A DNA stretch of 64,000 nucleotides. Origin: Lycium barbarum (Eukaryota; Streptophyta; Magnoliopsida; Solanales; Solanaceae). The stretch spans positions 119,167,657 to 119,231,656 of the forward strand of contig NC_083345.1 in the NCBI RefSeq assembly GCF_019175385.1. The letters are read 5' to 3'. Below the pieces are notes generated by a model. The model had not been told where the DNA came from, ran no database searches, and saw only the letters and a program-made list of their open reading frames with translations. Both the position numbers and the translations under genes were made by a program. Below are positions 10,426-23,226 of the stretch, piece by piece (the first letter of the stretch is position 1; each line of letters begins with the position of its first letter).

Positions 10426-13400
10426 TCAACTCTGGGCCGCTAATAATCGCTCTCGAATCAGTTTCACTTTATCGACTGCCTGCTGGACCACATCTGGACC
10501 AATTAATTGAATCTCACCCACGTCAAACCAACCGATCGGAGATCTGCATTTTCTGCCATACAAAGCCTCATATGGTGCCATCTGAATACTGGAGTGGTAG
10601 CTGTTGTTATAAGCAAATTCAACAAGCGGTAAGTGATCCTCCCAGCTACCTCTGAAATCGATGACACGGGAACGCAACATATCTTCCAATGTCTGAATAG
10701 TGCGCTCAGCCTGTCCGTCGGACTGGGGATGAAATGCTGTACTCAGACTCACCTGGGCCCCCAATCCCTCCTGAAATGATCTCCAGAAATTAGCTGTAAA
10801 CTGGGCACCTCTGTCGGAAATAACAGACACAGGAACTCCGTCCAGTCTCACAATCTCCTTAATATATAGCCTGGCGTAATCTTCAGCTGAGTATGTAGTC
10901 CGAACTGGCAGAAAATGGGCTGATTTTGTCAGCCGATCAACAATAACCCTTATGGAGTCATACCCCCGTGGAGTGCGAGGCAAACCTGCAATAAAATCCA
11001 TATTAATTATCTCCCACTTCCACGCTGGTATCTCCATCTCCTGCAACAACCCACCGGGTTTCTGATGTTCAATCTTCACCTGCTGACAATTAGGGCACTG
11101 GGCAACGAACTCTGCTATGTCCTTTTTCATACCGTCCCACCAATACAGACATCTCAGATCATGATACATCTTCGTCGACCCTGGATGAACAGAATATCTG
11201 GCATAATGGGCCTCACCCATAACCTGCCGCCGCAGTCCCGCAACGTCAGGTACACACAATCTGCCCCTGTAATATAATACTCCATCGGATGTAATCTCAA
11301 ACGGGGTCTTCTCCTTTTCACGGACTGCGTCTCTATACTGAATCAGAACAGGATCCTCGTACTGATGCTGCTTTATCTCACCCAGAATAGAGGAGTCAGC
11401 CACTCCTCGAACAGAAATCCCAGTATCTCCAGAATCGGCTAAGCGGACTCCAAGACTAGCTAACTGATGAATATCACGAACCATTTCTTTCTTACCAGAC
11501 TGTACATCAATCCGACTGCCCATGGACTTACGGCTGAGTGCATCTGCCACGACATTAGCTTTCCCTGGATGGTAAAGAATATCAACATCATAATCTTTCA
11601 GCAACTCTAACCATCGCCTCTGCCGCAAATTCAATTCTTTCTGTCTAAAAATATACTGGAGGCTCTTATGGTCCGTATAAATATCAACGTAGACCCCATA
11701 TAAATAATGCCGCCAAATCTTCAAAGCATGAATCACAGCGGCTAATTCCAGATCGTGAGTGGGATAATTCTTCTCGTGCGGTCTGAGCTGCCGGGAAGCA
11801 TAGGCTATGACTCGACCGTGCTGCATCAACACACAACCCAAACCCATACCAGAGGCATCACAATAAACCACATACCCATCTGACCTTTCTGGAAGAGCTA
11901 ACACTGGAGCTGTAATTAATTTTTCCTTCAACATCTGAAAGCCGCGCTCACAGGCATCAGTCCACTGAAATTTCGCTGCCTTCTGAGTTAACTTTGTTAA
12001 TGGCGCCGTAATAGAAGAAAAATTCTCTACGAACCTTCTGTAATAACCGGCCAACCCCAGAAAACTGCGTACCTCTGTAGGTGTAGTAGGCCTGGGCCAA
12101 TTCTGTACGACTTCAATTTTCTGCGTATCAACCTGAATACCATCTGCTCCGACTATATGCCCCAAGAATGCCACAGAAGTTAACCAGAATTCACATTTCG
12201 AAAATTTAGCATATAATTGTTGTTGCCGAAGAGTGCCAAGCACTGTTCTCAAATGATCCGAATGCTCCTCTGCTGATCGTGAATAAACCAATATATCATC
12301 AATAAACACAATCACGAACATATCAAGAAACGGTCGAAATACCCGATTCATCAAATCCATGAATACCGCTGGAGCATTAGTCAGCCCGAAAGACATAACT
12401 CTGAATTCATAATGCCCGTACCGGGTCCTAAAAGCAGTCTTCGGAATATCTGCCTCTCGTACCCGTACCTGGTGATAACCCGAACGCAGATCTACCTTCG
12501 AGAAATATTTGGCACCCTGCAACTGATCAAACAAATCATCAATCCGGGGAAGGGGATATTTATTCTTTATAGTCACTTTGTTCAGTTGCCGATAATCAAT
12601 ACACATTCGCAGTGACCCATCTTTATTTTTCACAAATAATACCGGCGCTCCCCAGGGCGATGTACTGGGTCTGATGAAGCCTTTGTCTAATAGATCTTTC
12701 AACTGCTCCTTCAATTCTTTTAGTTCTGCCGGTGCCATTCTGTATGGAGGAATAGATATGGGCTGCGTATCTGGCAACAAATCAATAGCGAAGTCTATCT
12801 CTCGCTCAGGCGGAAGACCCGGAAGCTCATCTGGGAATACATCTGAGAATTCATTGACAACCGGAACTGACTGCAGAGTAGGTGTCTCGGCTGTAGTATC
12901 GTGTACCCGGACCAAATGATAAATATAACCCTTCTGAATCATCTTCTTAGCCTTGAGGTATGAAATAAACTTACCCCTCGGCGATGTTGTACTCCCGGAC
13001 CACTCTATAGTTGGTTCACCTGGAAACTGGAAACGGACTACCTTCTTTTGACAGTCAACATTAGCATAACAAGAAGCTAACCAATCCATACCCATAATAA
13101 CATCAAATTCCAGCATATCTAACTCTACCAAATCAGCTTTAGTACATCGATCATATATAATAACAGAACAATCTCGATAAACATGTCTGGCTATTACAGA
13201 ATCCCCTACAGGTGTAGCTACCTCAAAAGGCTCTATCGGCTCAGATTCTATCCCAATTTCATTAGTAACAAGTGGAGCAATATACGATAAAGTAGAACCG
13301 GGATCAATCAGTGCATATACAGATCGGGAGAAAACCAGTAAGGTACCTGTAACAACGTTTGGCGAAGCCTCCTGATCCTGGCGGCTGGCCAATGCATATA

Positions 13401-13470
13401 TGCGGTTTAAGGGACCGCTGGAACCTGAAACACCGCCCCGGCCTCGACCGCGACCCGCTTGTACCGGCAT
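10426..13470 (-). CDS. element A Pol: protease, RT, RNase H, integrase
   Basis: 1014 residues open. The retropepsin-type site DPGS is at about 56-59. Reverse transcriptase spans about 230-410, with FIDD at 389-392 as the metal-binding core. RNase H begins near 530 with Asp538 in VVYCDAS and has TDHKSL near 599. Integrase follows with an H-H-C-C zinc finger (CPNCQQ) and D-D-E residues in NMDF, SDRGAQF and GQAERT. The frame ends prematurely at TGA 10426-10428, where element B has CGA. A second TGA at 13474-13476 separates it from the gag zinc knuckles in the same frame. It is a minus-strand transposon polyprotein, not a host gene. Confidence 0.92.
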   Translation of the reverse strand: MPVQAGRGRGRGGVSGSSGPLNRIYALASRQDQEASPNVVTGTLLVFSRSVYALIDPGSTLSYIAPLVTNEIGIESEPIEPFEVATPVGDSVIARHVYRDCSVIIYDRCTKADLVELDMLEFDVIMGMDWLASCYANVDCQKKVVRFQFPGEPTIEWSGSTTSPRGKFISYLKAKKMIQKGYIYHLVRVHDTTAETPTLQSVPVVNEFSDVFPDELPGLPPEREIDFAIDLLPDTQPISIPPYRMAPAELKELKEQLKDLLDKGFIRPSTSPWGAPVLFVKNKDGSLRMCIDYRQLNKVTIKNKYPLPRIDDLFDQLQGAKYFSKVDLRSGYHQVRVREADIPKTAFRTRYGHYEFRVMSFGLTNAPAVFMDLMNRVFRPFLDMFVIVFIDDILVYSRSAEEHSDHLRTVLGTLRQQQLYAKFSKCEFWLTSVAFLGHIVGADGIQVDTQKIEVVQNWPRPTTPTEVRSFLGLAGYYRRFVENFSSITAPLTKLTQKAAKFQWTDACERGFQMLKEKLITAPVLALPERSDGYVVYCDASGMGLGCVLMQHGRVIAYASRQLRPHEKNYPTHDLELAAVIHALKIWRHYLYGVYVDIYTDHKSLQYIFRQKELNLRQRRWLELLKDYDVDILYHPGKANVVADALSRKSMGSRIDVQSGKKEMVRDIHQLASLGVRLADSGDTGISVRGVADSSILGEIKQHQYEDPVLIQYRDAVREKEKTPFEITSDGVLYYRGRLCVPDVAGLRRQVMGEAHYARYSVHPGSTKMYHDLRCLYWWDGMKKDIAEFVAQCPNCQQVKIEHQKPGGLLQEMEIPAWKWEIINMDFIAGLPRTPRGYDSIRVIVDRLTKSAHFLPVRTTYSAEDYARLYIKEIVRLDGVPVSVISDRGAQFTANFWRSFQEGLGAQVSLSTAFHPQSDGQAERTIQTLEDMLRSRVIDFRGSWEDHLPLVEFAYNNSYHSSIQMAPYEALYGRKCRSPIGWFDVGEIQLIGPDVVQQAVDKVKLIRERLLAAQS

Positions 13471-14228
13471 ACCTCACCCCGCAGGGCGCACAGCTGAGGG
13501 AGTAGAAGATGAACCTGCGGCTGATCCCGTCGGCTGAACTGTACTGCCAGAACCACTTGCCATCGGACAATCACGCATAATATGGCCCTGACGGCCGCAA
13601 GAAAAACAGGCTCCGGTAGCTCGATAGCACTCCCCTGGGTGCGATTTCCCGCAATAAGAACAACGGGGCCTGGGTGGTCTGGACTGGCTGGAACCTCTGA
13701 CTGTCTGGGAACCTGATGCTCTGGAACTCTCACCGGCCCCAGATGGTCCTGCACCGTCAAATCGTCTGCCGGCCCCAGATCTAATGAACGCCGAATCCCC
13801 CGAATGAAGTCGTGGGGGTTCTCCTCGGGCCTAGACTCGAAAAACTCTGGGGGACGGCATATCAGAAAATCACGAACCCTCAGGCTATCACGCCTATCAT
13901 CATCATCATCATCTCTCAGCCCGCGTCTGCGAACCTGTCCCGCTACCAAAGTATTCAATAGCTGTACGGCCTCCCTCAACGTCCTATCCTCCGCCCCTGG
14001 CTGAGGAGCTGGAGGCGCGGGAGCTGGAGCCTCTGGAGCTAATGGTGAAGCTGCTCTAGGCCCCTCTGACGATGATGGTGAAGCGGAGTCCACTGACTGC
14101 GGCGCGGTATCAGACGTAGTCTGAGTACTAGTCCGAGTAGCTCTCCGAGCCTGGCTGGTCTCCCCTACCACGCCCTTTTTCTTCTGGGCAGCCGTCGCCT
14201 TTTTCGGAGGCATCACTGAAAGAAACAC
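13407..14228 (-). pseudogene. element A gag, internally deleted and frameshifted
   Basis: The N-terminus (MPPKKATAAQKKK, Ala/Pro-rich linker, aspartate run) reads as gag as far as [18 protein letters not shown]. Most of the capsid-like region is then missing and the frame is lost. Two zinc knuckles survive in the pol frame at about 13562-13668: C-x2-C-x3-H-x3-C and [14 protein letters not shown]. The frame leaving gag after about 13800 is not a real protein. Element A therefore cannot make its own capsid. Confidence 0.8.
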
Positions 14229-14403
14229 AACAACAGATCAGAACATAATCATCCTAATAGCACAACTCTATCGCACGATCTAAGATTCAAAGAAGGGAGA
14301 CACCCTAAATGTCCTGTAGCCTCTTGTTTATCGATGTGGTGCACAACACACCGATAAACAAGACTCTACTAGACACGGTCTAAAGACATCCCAAGGACAA
14401 ACC

Positions 14404-14415
14404 GCTCTGATACCA
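14404..14415 (-). promoter_or_regulatory. element A primer-binding site
   Basis: On the minus strand, TGGTATCAGAGC lies four bases inside the 5' LTR and is complementary to the 3' end of initiator methionine tRNA. Confidence 0.9.
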
Positions 14416-14419
14416 CTTC

Positions 14420-17400
14420 TGTCACGACCCAACCCCGTAGGTCGTGACTGGCGCCCGAGTTGGGCGCCCTGACATACCTATCCATATCGAATCACATACA
14501 AATAGCAAATACGGCCATAACTGCTATATGCCGTCTCAACTATATCAAACCGTATCGACACACTTCAGCGCAACATATACATATACATATATCGAAAAGC
14601 CGGCAAGGCTATCAAATGTGTCAAAAGCCGACAAGGCTATCAAATGGCATAACGGCCCAAAACATATCCAAAATGCACGCCGACGAGGCTGCCATAACGA
14701 ATAGGGTCATATAAACACAACTGAACAGAAGTAGGCACACACACCCACAATTACGTCTACAGACCTCTAAACAGACCAAACGAATCATATGGCGGGACAG
14801 GGCCCCGCCGTACCCCTGAACGAATATATACATACATAGCGAACAAAAATATATACCAAAAGATATGCTCTGAAAGGAGAAGAGCACTCCAACAGCAAAG
14901 AGGGGGTGTCCTAAACCGGTGGATCACCAAACTGTGCGTCTGTACCTGCGGGCATGAAACGCAGCCCCCGAAGAAAGGGGGTCAGTACGAAATATGCACT
15001 GAGTATGCAAAGCAGAATGTACAGAAAGCAAATCTGAGATATAAACGAAATGGAAGTATCAAACATAAATGCAAATCCAACATATCAAAATTTGTTTACT
15101 TTCAAAAACATGTAAGTCATGCATCGGTATAGGAGAATATGGTCGCCCACCCATCGATGGCGCCATAACACAGCATAACACCAGAAAGTCTCAAATCTCC
15201 GTATCCCCGTCACATATCACATCACAACATAACGCCATACACAGCATAACACCAAATATAGGTGGAACCCGACCCTCTTTTGCGAGTACCTCGGTGAACC
15301 ATAAACACAGCATAACTCCGGAGTATATCAAAATGCGCACGATAACAGAACCGGCCCGGGACTCGGCGAAAGGAATAACAGAATGCACGAATAGAGTCGT
15401 GAGTAGTCATATGCATAAAATCATTGTCATAACTTCAAACATAAGTAAAATGATCATATTTGAAATCGGAATAATGGTCACACCAAATTGTTTCAAAGAT
15501 TCTCCGAATTACATAAAGGAAGGTCGCGGGACCCACGGACGGGTATCGACCCGAATCAGGCCCGCTTATGGAAAACATACTCATTATACATCATGCACAC
15601 TCTTATGAAAATGTTGGAAAAATCCGAGCCTTTATGCGAAAGATATGACATTCAAAAATTACGAAATTCATTAAAGTGGAACCTTTTTGTACAAAGTTTG
15701 GAAATCACTTCTTTCAAAAACATAATGGTTCATATTTCATCAAATCATACATAAGAGTGCCAAGGAATATATATATATAGATCATATCATGCTCGGATTT
15801 CGGATTTGGAATTTCCTTAAGGCTCTAATCTAGCCTATGTGAAACTAAGGCATGCCAAGAAAAGAAGGTTGCTTTACATACCTCGTACGCACTCCAAGAT
15901 AGCCAATCTAAAGTAAATCCCAATCTACGCCTCGGGCTCCCCAAGGTCTACAAACATAGGCACTTAAGCAATTATTTATTCCAACTAACTCTAAATTCTA
16001 CAGAAAATTCGGCAGCATTTCCCCTGTAAATAGGCCAACCCGAGAATTTAACTCGCTCAAAATCAACAACAACAACCACAATAACCAACCTAGTAACATC
16101 GATAATCAATTCGAAAGGCAAAATAATAATAGTAGCTCTCTTTTACACCATTCGACAACTTTCCAATCATTCAATTCAATGGCTTACTTTCAAGCCACAA
16201 TATCGTTCGTACATTCGATTATTAACCCAAACCCATACTAACAACATTCAAGAACATTCTAAACAATTCACATAATGTTTCCAACCATCCAACAATTTGC
16301 TCCAAAAGTGGCCGAAAACAGCCCCCTAAACCGTGAGCAGCCCCCCCCCCCCCCCCCCCCCCCCCTTTTCACATTCCTCCTTTTCAAGTCATGTTTTGTA
16401 TCACAATCCACAATATATCGATGTCATTTTCACAAATATACGACTTACATCAAACGCACAATAAGACTCAAATCAGCCCACAAAATCTCAACATCAATCT
16501 TGAGTTATTAATTGCTCATTTCCAAACTAGAATTCATAACGACGACAATTAAAACGCTAAGCGATATTAATGCGATCTTCGGCATATTATATGACCCACA
16601 TTAGTCCACACTACACATATACATATGTCGATGGTTCTCATAAATAAAGATTGCATTAAGTGCACAAAATTCTCCAAATCAGTCCGCACATTTACCATAT
16701 CAATTTTTGGGACATTAACTCTCATTTTCAACATAAAAATCATCACAACAACCATTACGACGCTAAGCGATATCAATTCATTCTTTGCTACAAATTGGAG
16801 GCTATATACACGGCTACATACCCACCTATATACATACATCGATAGTTCTCATTCATTTCTTCACCCTACAACAATCAACATACTAAATAGAATTAATTCA
16901 TCACTTAATCACAACACCCATTTACACAACTTCACACACCATACACGACCCAAATTCCAACATACTACATTTCATGATTTTCATCCATATTAACATACTA
17001 CAACATGAATTAAACGTCCACAACACATAAACAAGAGCAAAACTTACCTTTCTTCTCCAAGTCCACACTTTGGTTAGGGTTAGCAATTGACACAACGAAT
17101 GGTTGGATGACCCAAACAACTCTTCCACGCTACTTAGGGACCTCAATATAGTGGGTTTACACCAAGGAATTATTTTTGGAGAGGCTAAAAATGATCTTGG
17201 TTTTCCTCTCCTCTTGGCCGAAAACAGTGGGTTGAAGGGTGCTCTCAAGTTCTTATTTTTTCTAAGTGTTGGAATGGTGAGAGATGACTTAGAGGTCATA
17301 TATTAAGTCCAAAAAATATCTATATTGTCTTTGGCCCACACAATGTGTTGGACCAATTAAAATTGGCCACACAATTGTGGGGACCATTCAATATACACGG

Positions 17401-17620
17401 CCACCATGGCACTTTTGCACAACATTTTTAATTCCAATTTTTATGAATTGTGGTCCCAATTTTTCCTAAGTGTTCAATGCCCACAATTTCATATATAACT
17501 TATGTCTCAAAATAAAATCAAAGGTCAACAGTCCCGACTTCAAATCCCGGAATAGTCTTGGCCTTAAATTATCATAGTTAATCCGGGTTGTCCCAATGTA
17601 TAAAATTACAGGACATAACA
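14420..17620 (-). repeat. element A 5' LTR (right in window)
   Basis: 3201 bp, nearly identical to 6613-9812, with the hairpin at 14965-14981. It would carry the promoter for the minus-strand transcript. Confidence 0.93.
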
Positions 17621-17625
17621 CAAAC

Positions 17626-19470
17626 TTAACCCCAAATGTGTGCAATGCCACGTCCGGAACAATTTCCCTTCGGACCACATAGGTAACATCAAGTAATATA
17701 TGCATGAGGTGCTGTATGAGGTATGCATGTAGCAAACACCACAATAAGAAGCCTTGGATGTTTTACTTCCTCACTTATCATTGTTAATATCAAATCACAG
17801 TTCATATCAATGAATCATGTAGAATGTGTATGAATGCTATGCATGATATCAATATCAAGTGTAAATCATATTCAAATCGCATTCTCGCCTCTATATGAAC
17901 ACACATCCCAATACCAATCCTAGATCATTGTTCTTTCCTTTATCGATGATAAGTGGCAAGTAGGTGAAAGGTGAATGCATCACACCAACAATATAGTAAA
18001 CAGGCAACAAGCCCAACACCGCACACATGGAGACAAATCAACTCACAGTAACAAGGCAACAAGCCCATGAAGTCATCAACATTACCAATCTAAGAATATC
18101 CATCCCAACTTCATACCCGAAGGCTTAACATACTTTCTCTATCAATAATTAAATTCTACATATGTTTCGCTAATTGAAGTATAATCTAAAGGTAAGTCGT
18201 AACCTACCTCGATGCTGAGTTGGTTCCACGAACCGTCAAATATGAGTCTTGCCCTTCCGAAGAGCCTCCGAATACTCAAGTCTAGTCATTATAGAAATCT
18301 GGATTAGAAACGGGGAATAACGGTACCCATATTGCTACACATTCCTTTGAATAAAAAATCAACTAAAGAAAGGAGGAAAATCAGACCCATAAGGGTAAAA
18401 CGGGTATTTCAAGAGTGGAAAAGGTAGCCCAACATTCTAGAACAATTCTACTATTCAATTGCAAATTAAGCTCAATTGTTGATCAATTTCATCATTCAAG
18501 ATAAAATTCTCAATTTAGGCATAAACCCTAGTTTTCCATAATTAACTCCTCAACCCAAGTTAGAGATTCAAGCTTATCATTTACTAACTCACGAGATTCC
18601 ATGATTAGAATAGCAAGATTCATCAATTAAACTCACATTCATGGCCTAAAATTCAATTAACACACTTAAGGTTAAGACTCATCTTCTCCAACTAGCTTTT
18701 CTAGATCCCATCATAGATTTCTAGCTTAGGAAGGTAAATAAATAAGAACAAGATGAAGGAGACCTACCCCAAGATGAATCAACTCTGAATACATTTCAAA
18801 TCGCCTTTGAGTCACTTGGAGAATTAATTTTTGGAATGGGAAAGAAATGGTTCGAATTAGGGCATTTAATGATTCTGATTCAGCGATTCGCGCTCCAGTG
18901 TAAGGGGATCCACTTCAGCGGAGGACCATCTGCTGAGGCGGATCTCAGTAATGTAACAAGAAATTCGCACCTGCGGACCAAGCCTCCCTGAGGTGGATCC
19001 GCTGGGGCGAGACACTAGGACTAACAGAATTCTAGTTTTTCACCAAGTTTCACCCCAAATACTGCCTCCACCCGAGACCTCCCAGATACAATATAAATAG
19101 GCACACATAGTAAAAACATGCTACAGACTCACTTGTGACCTCGAATTTTCCATCGGAGTTCTATTTGATCGGATCAACCCTCCAACAGCCAAAAACTAAA
19201 TTTCCAACCAATAGCACAAAACACTCCCGAGTGCCTGGGGAACCGGATTAAATACCCCATCAAGTCATAATCGACCCTCCAAATCTCACGGAATTGACGA
19301 ATTTTTGAAAAAGGTCCGTTTATCCAAAAGTCAACTATTGGTCAAAGGTTTTTTACTTTAAGGCTTTAATTCTCATAAATCACAATAAACTCGCCTTATT
19401 ACCTCAGAAATTGTGTTGCCCATCCCCGCGGGTCAGAATCATTTGACATGACTTGGGTAAGGGTCAACAG
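17626..19470 (+). repeat. degenerate LTR-like sequence, part 2
   Basis: Continues 5941-6607 once element A is removed. The copy is at 55870-57690. It has the look of a gypsy LTR/leader (repeated GGCAACAAGCCC, GC-rich CTGCGGACCAAGCC block near 18970) and runs directly into a pol fragment at about 19477, so the gag and protease portion is deleted. No intact gene. Confidence 0.5.
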
Positions 19471-19476
19471 GAGTAA

Positions 19477-20180
19477 ATGGGTCAAAAGTGCAATAACGAT
19501 CAATTGGTCGTTACAATACCAGTCATTAATGTGTTTCCAGAAGTTTTCCTAGAAGATCTCCCCGGAGTTCCTCCTGACAGGGAGATAGATTTTGGAATTG
19601 ATCTACTTTCCGACACTGAGACGATATGTATTCCGGTATACAAAATGGCTCCAGCAGAGTTGAAAGAGTTAAAAGCCCAGTTGAAAGATCTTATCGAGAA
19701 GGGATTTATTAGGCCAAGTGTCTCACCTTGGGGCGTGCCAATCCGGTTTGTCTGAAAGAAAGATGCATCCGTACGCATTTGCATTGACTACCATCAGTTG
19801 GACAAAGTCACCATTAAGAACAAGTATCCTCTCCCCAGAATTGATGACTTATTTGACCAACTTCAGGGTGCCAGTGTTATTCAAAGATTGACCTCAGATT
19901 AGGATACCATTAGTTAAAGGTTAAGGAAGTTGATATTTTAAAGACAACTTTCAGAACCCGTTATGGTCATTTTGAATTTCTTGTCATATCATTTGGGTTG
20001 GAAAATGCACCAGCCACTTTTATGGACCATATGAACAGGGTCTTCAAGCCTTGAGTTATTCGTCATTGTCTTTATTGATGAAATTTTGGTGTATTCCTGT
20101 AGTGAGACTGATCGAACATCTCAGAATAGTGTTGCAGACACTTCAGGATCGTGAGCTTTATGCAAAATTTTCAAAGTGCG
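19477..20180 (+). pseudogene. gypsy reverse transcriptase fragment
   Basis: Plus-strand remnant of gypsy Pol. It opens with VINVFPEVFLEDLPGVPPDR and [17 protein letters not shown], then a TGA at 19753-19755, then [17 protein letters not shown] and a frameshifted [10 protein letters not shown] (catalytic core mutated from DD to DE). Many stops and shifts. The first stop is shared with the copy at 57699, so decay began before the segmental duplication. Confidence 0.85.
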
Positions 20181-20409
20181 AATTTTGAAATTTTGGAGTT
20201 GAGGGTGGAGTTGTGTTTGGTTATTGTTTTTGCAAAGAATATTTGGTTGTTTGAATGTATTGCAAGTGAAAAAAGGTTTTAGTCGTTTTTCAAATTCCAA
20301 ATACAACTTCAAGTTGTATTTGGAATTTTCATGGCCAAACACCGATTTCCAAATAAAGTGAAATAATTTTCAGGAAAAAAGTGAAAAAATTTCATGGCCA
20401 AATGGGTCC
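20180..20409. mobile_element. truncated PIF/Harbinger-like MITE
   Basis: Right end TTTCATGGCCAAATGGGTCC followed by TTA. The interior resembles 843-1119. The left terminus is missing, and the element joins the RT fragment at a TTTTGGAATTTT-like junction. The same truncated copy is at 58410-58658. Confidence 0.6.
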
Positions 20410-20412
20410 TTA

Positions 20413-20535
20413 GTCTATCGGGCTATGGAAAAAGTCAAGTTAATGCAGGAGCATTTGTGAACGGCTCAAAGTCGCCAGAGGTCCTATTCAGATGTGCGGT
20501 TAAGGGATTTAGAGTTTCAGGTTGATGATTGGGTG
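20413..20535 (+). pseudogene. gypsy integrase C-terminal fragment
   Basis: Reads as the end of gypsy integrase (EKVKLMQEH, stop, [20 protein letters not shown]). Interrupted at 20536 by a Mutator-like MITE and resumed at 21445. Confidence 0.7.
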
Positions 20536-21435
20536 TAGGGGTGTGAATGTTACGGTTCGGGCAATTATTTTTATAAAATTTAAATCGTACCAAATTTTCG
20601 GTTATTTTATTTTGTAGAACAAAAATTGAAATTTCTGAAACCGTCTCATCATGTCAGTTTCTCTTCGGTATCGGTACCGTTCGATTAATTTTCGGATTTT
20701 TTTTTAACGAACATCATGTTATAGTCACTATTAAAATTAAGATACAATATCATACATACTTCTATAGGACATTGACAGAAAATCTCTAGATATTTTTACG
20801 GATTAAAAGGTGATGAATCAAGAAAACATGAAAAACAACAACAATAGAGATTTATCCCACTATTTTACAGTAGTGTAAATTAATGTTAAGAAAAAACAAA
20901 AAAATGTATTTTGGATTGCACGAGGGTGAAAAAATCAATCAAGATGAGACTCAAGAACTGAGACTACTAAGATTAAGTATCCAATAAGAAAAGTTAAAAA
21001 TCATACGAGAGGAAAGATATCTAATACTTTGTAGCTTTCTATCCAAGTTCATTGAAATGCCTTGTAGCTACTAGTTATTAGAGATGCTAAAACTAATTTA
21101 ATTTCAATTGGAGTAGTATAATAGGTTTCAGAGTTAGAACTTTTGTGTTAATTATGTTGCCAACTTGTAGTCGTTTCATCATTCCAAACCCAAGGCGAAA
21201 ATTTTAAAATTTATATATTTAAACTTAATATATAAAATATATTTTACACATACTTATTCGGTACGGTTCGATATATTTTCGGTTTATTTTTATAAAATAA
21301 AAAACCTACCTAATTATTCGGTTCGGTTATAATATATAAAAATTCGTCTGTTTGATTAAAAATAACGTAAAAATCGGTTCGGTATGGTACGATTCGGTCG
21401 GTCAAGTTGGTTGTTTGAAAACCATTGACACCCAT
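20536..21435. mobile_element. Mutator-like MITE, 900 bp
   Basis: Terminal repeats of the AGGGGTGTCAATGG type, flanked by a perfect 9-bp duplication GATTGGGTG (20527-20535, 21436-21444). The interior is AT-rich with repeated CGGTTCGGTT-like motifs near both ends and no transposase. Same insertion at 58785-59684. Confidence 0.85.
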
Positions 21436-21444
21436 GATTGGGTG

Positions 21445-21645
21445 TTCCTAAAGGTCTAACCGATGAAGGGTGTCATGAGGTTTGGAAAGAAAGGGAAATC
21501 TAGTCCCAGTTATATCGGACCATACAAGATCCTGCGAAGGATTGGTCAAGTGGCTTATGAGCTTGAGTTACCGCAAGAATTGACTTCTATGCACCCAGTG
21601 TTTCACGTATCCATGTTGAGAAAATGGGTGGAATTAATCGAGTGA
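21445..21645 (+). pseudogene. gypsy integrase C-terminal fragment, continued
   Basis: MKGVMRFGKKGKSSPSYIGP and HPVFHVSMLRKWVE, continuing the integrase tail split by the MITE. It ends at TGA shortly after MLRKW, before any chromodomain. Paralogue at 59712-59900. Confidence 0.8.
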
Positions 21646-21904
21646 TGCACAACCCAAGTTACTAAAACTCAAAGTAGAAGAATCAACGTCAAAATGTCAA
21701 TCATCCCACTTATAGAGGTTTACCACACAATATTAATTTAGTAAAAGAAGCTGTCCTGAGTCCTTTAACTTTGATGACCAAAATCCTGCAAAATTGAACA
21801 ATTTTTACTTCAAATCAATACTTTTTTCAAAGATCTTAAAGCCTCGTGTACTCTTCACGAATAAATAAAATGTCCAGAGACTTAAAAAGATCGTGAGCTT
21901 TTAT

Positions 21905-22132
21905 ATAACAGTGGTGTTCAACCAGCCTGTTTCTTGTGCACGTCTCGGCTAATTCCATTGGGTTTGGGTAGCTGCCACTTCCGACTAGCACAAGTATTGC
22001 CGTAGTGGGAAGCTTTGCTCACCGCTTAGACAAATGTTAAAAATCACCTAGTACTTTTCCTACTAATATTTAAACCCCTAACTCCAAGAGTTACACCCAA
22101 TTCATTGACCATTAGGCTACACTCTTAGGTGC
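21905..22132 (-). mobile_element. SINE resembling the Solanaceae TS family
   Basis: On the minus strand it starts GCACCTAAGAGTGTAGCCTA (pol III box A-like TAGCCTAATGG) and has a degenerate box B (GGGGTTTAAATATTAG). It ends near ACACCACTGTTATATAA. The organisation matches tRNA-derived plant SINEs as I know them. Paralogue at 60150-60379. Confidence 0.7.
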
Positions 22133-22140
22133 AATACATG

Positions 22141-22380
22141 AAAATTTTGGACCCAAGTGGATTTCTTTTGTTGGTTTTTTTATATGTTTTTTGTTTGAGC
22201 ATCCGTTCAAAGAGAAGTTCCACTTTGCAGAATACTTGCCAATGTTACATGTCTAACAGAACCAAATGCAATGGAAGATACTAATACTAAATAAGTAATG
22301 GAAAGAGTAACTCAGATTCACGCATGATTAGGAGGAAATAAGTAAAGCTGCTATTTAATTGGAAATTGGAAGAAATAATT
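22141..22380. other. non-coding stretch
   Basis: AT-rich, paralogous to 60380-60620; no gene seen. Confidence 0.5.
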
Positions 22381-22382
22381 AG

Positions 22383-22500
22383 GTACTATCAATAAGCTCA
22401 AGGTGCCGTGATCCAAGCATACTTCTGGAAATAGCTAGAGCTAGATCATTGCCTTGAGATGCTGGAAATTTATCAAATAAACATTCATGCAATATAAATG
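22383..22500 (-). pseudogene. F-box/LRR gene fragment, upstream exon piece
   Basis: Minus-strand remnant of the segment better preserved at 60625-60800 (KFPASQGNDLALAIAKSMLG in that copy). Too short to be functional. Confidence 0.5.
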
Positions 22501-22790
22501 AATTAAGGGATCAAGGTGAAGTAAGGGATCAGAGACAATAGTTAAGTTAGAAATGAAGAGGGTAGTGACGGGCAAGAGTGATAGAGAAGATGCAAGGCCA
22601 ACATATTTGTTTATTAGAAAACTTCATTAACTTCTTAGAAACTTCATTATGCTACTTGAGTTAGTTAGGTAAAGATGAAAAGACAGGACACTAGTAGTAG
22701 TATATTTTGTTGTGTAACAGTAATAGAAGTAATACATGTTGTAACAATATTAGTAATAGTAGTAGATGTATGCAACCTCAGGAGTACTGC

Positions 22791-22973
22791 AGTCTAGAAA
22801 GGTTCTAGTAAAGATATGGTGTAAAGTTCTTAAGAGTTATTTCTCATCTGTTTTCTTTTGAAACAACCAAAGTGTTGGTGTGTTTAAAGGATTATAGCAA
22901 GCTAGCAAGAATCCAGTCTAGAAAGGTTCTATTAGATATAGTGTAAAGTTCTTAAGAGTTATTTCTAATGCCT
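22791..22973. repeat. direct repeat, about 57 bp, two copies
   Basis: GTCTAGAAAGGTTCTA...AAGTTCTTAAGAGTTATTTCT occurs at about 22791-22849 and 22916-22973. The pair is preserved near 46473-46650 and 61078-61255. Confidence 0.8.
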
Positions 22974-23226
22974 CTTAATTCAAATCCGCTTCTATGAACT
23001 TTGTACAACTGGTCTCAACTCCAAAATAGAAGACGAATGCTGCTGTAAAACTAATAAAAGTAAGAAGAATTTCTAAATATTGGGGAGATTAATGAAACTT
23101 GAAAAGAAAGGACTTCCCAATTCAATCAGCAAACACCTGGAATACTACTGTTTCATAATCCAATGGCAAAAAGAAAACCGTACAAATCCACAACTCAAAT
23201 AAAAGCTCATAAAACTGTAAATGGAT

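Larger units (their letters stand above)
6613..17620 (-). mobile_element. LTR retrotransposon A, Ty3/gypsy chromovirus
   Basis: An 11.0-kb minus-strand element with LTRs 6613-9812 and 14420-17620. It is flanked by the 5-bp duplication CAAAC (6608-6612, 17621-17625). The domain order PR-RT-RH-INT followed by a chromodomain-like tail and an initiator-tRNA PBS place it among plant chromoviruses, probably Tekay/Del. The uninterrupted target survives near 55860 (GCCAATACAAACTTAACCCC). Gag is internally deleted and pol has stops, so it cannot be autonomous. Confidence 0.93.

Noticed and set aside
17466..17744. 92-residue ORF across the LTR/flank boundary, related ORF at 55758
   Set aside because: Spans an insertion junction and old LTR-like sequence; no domain.
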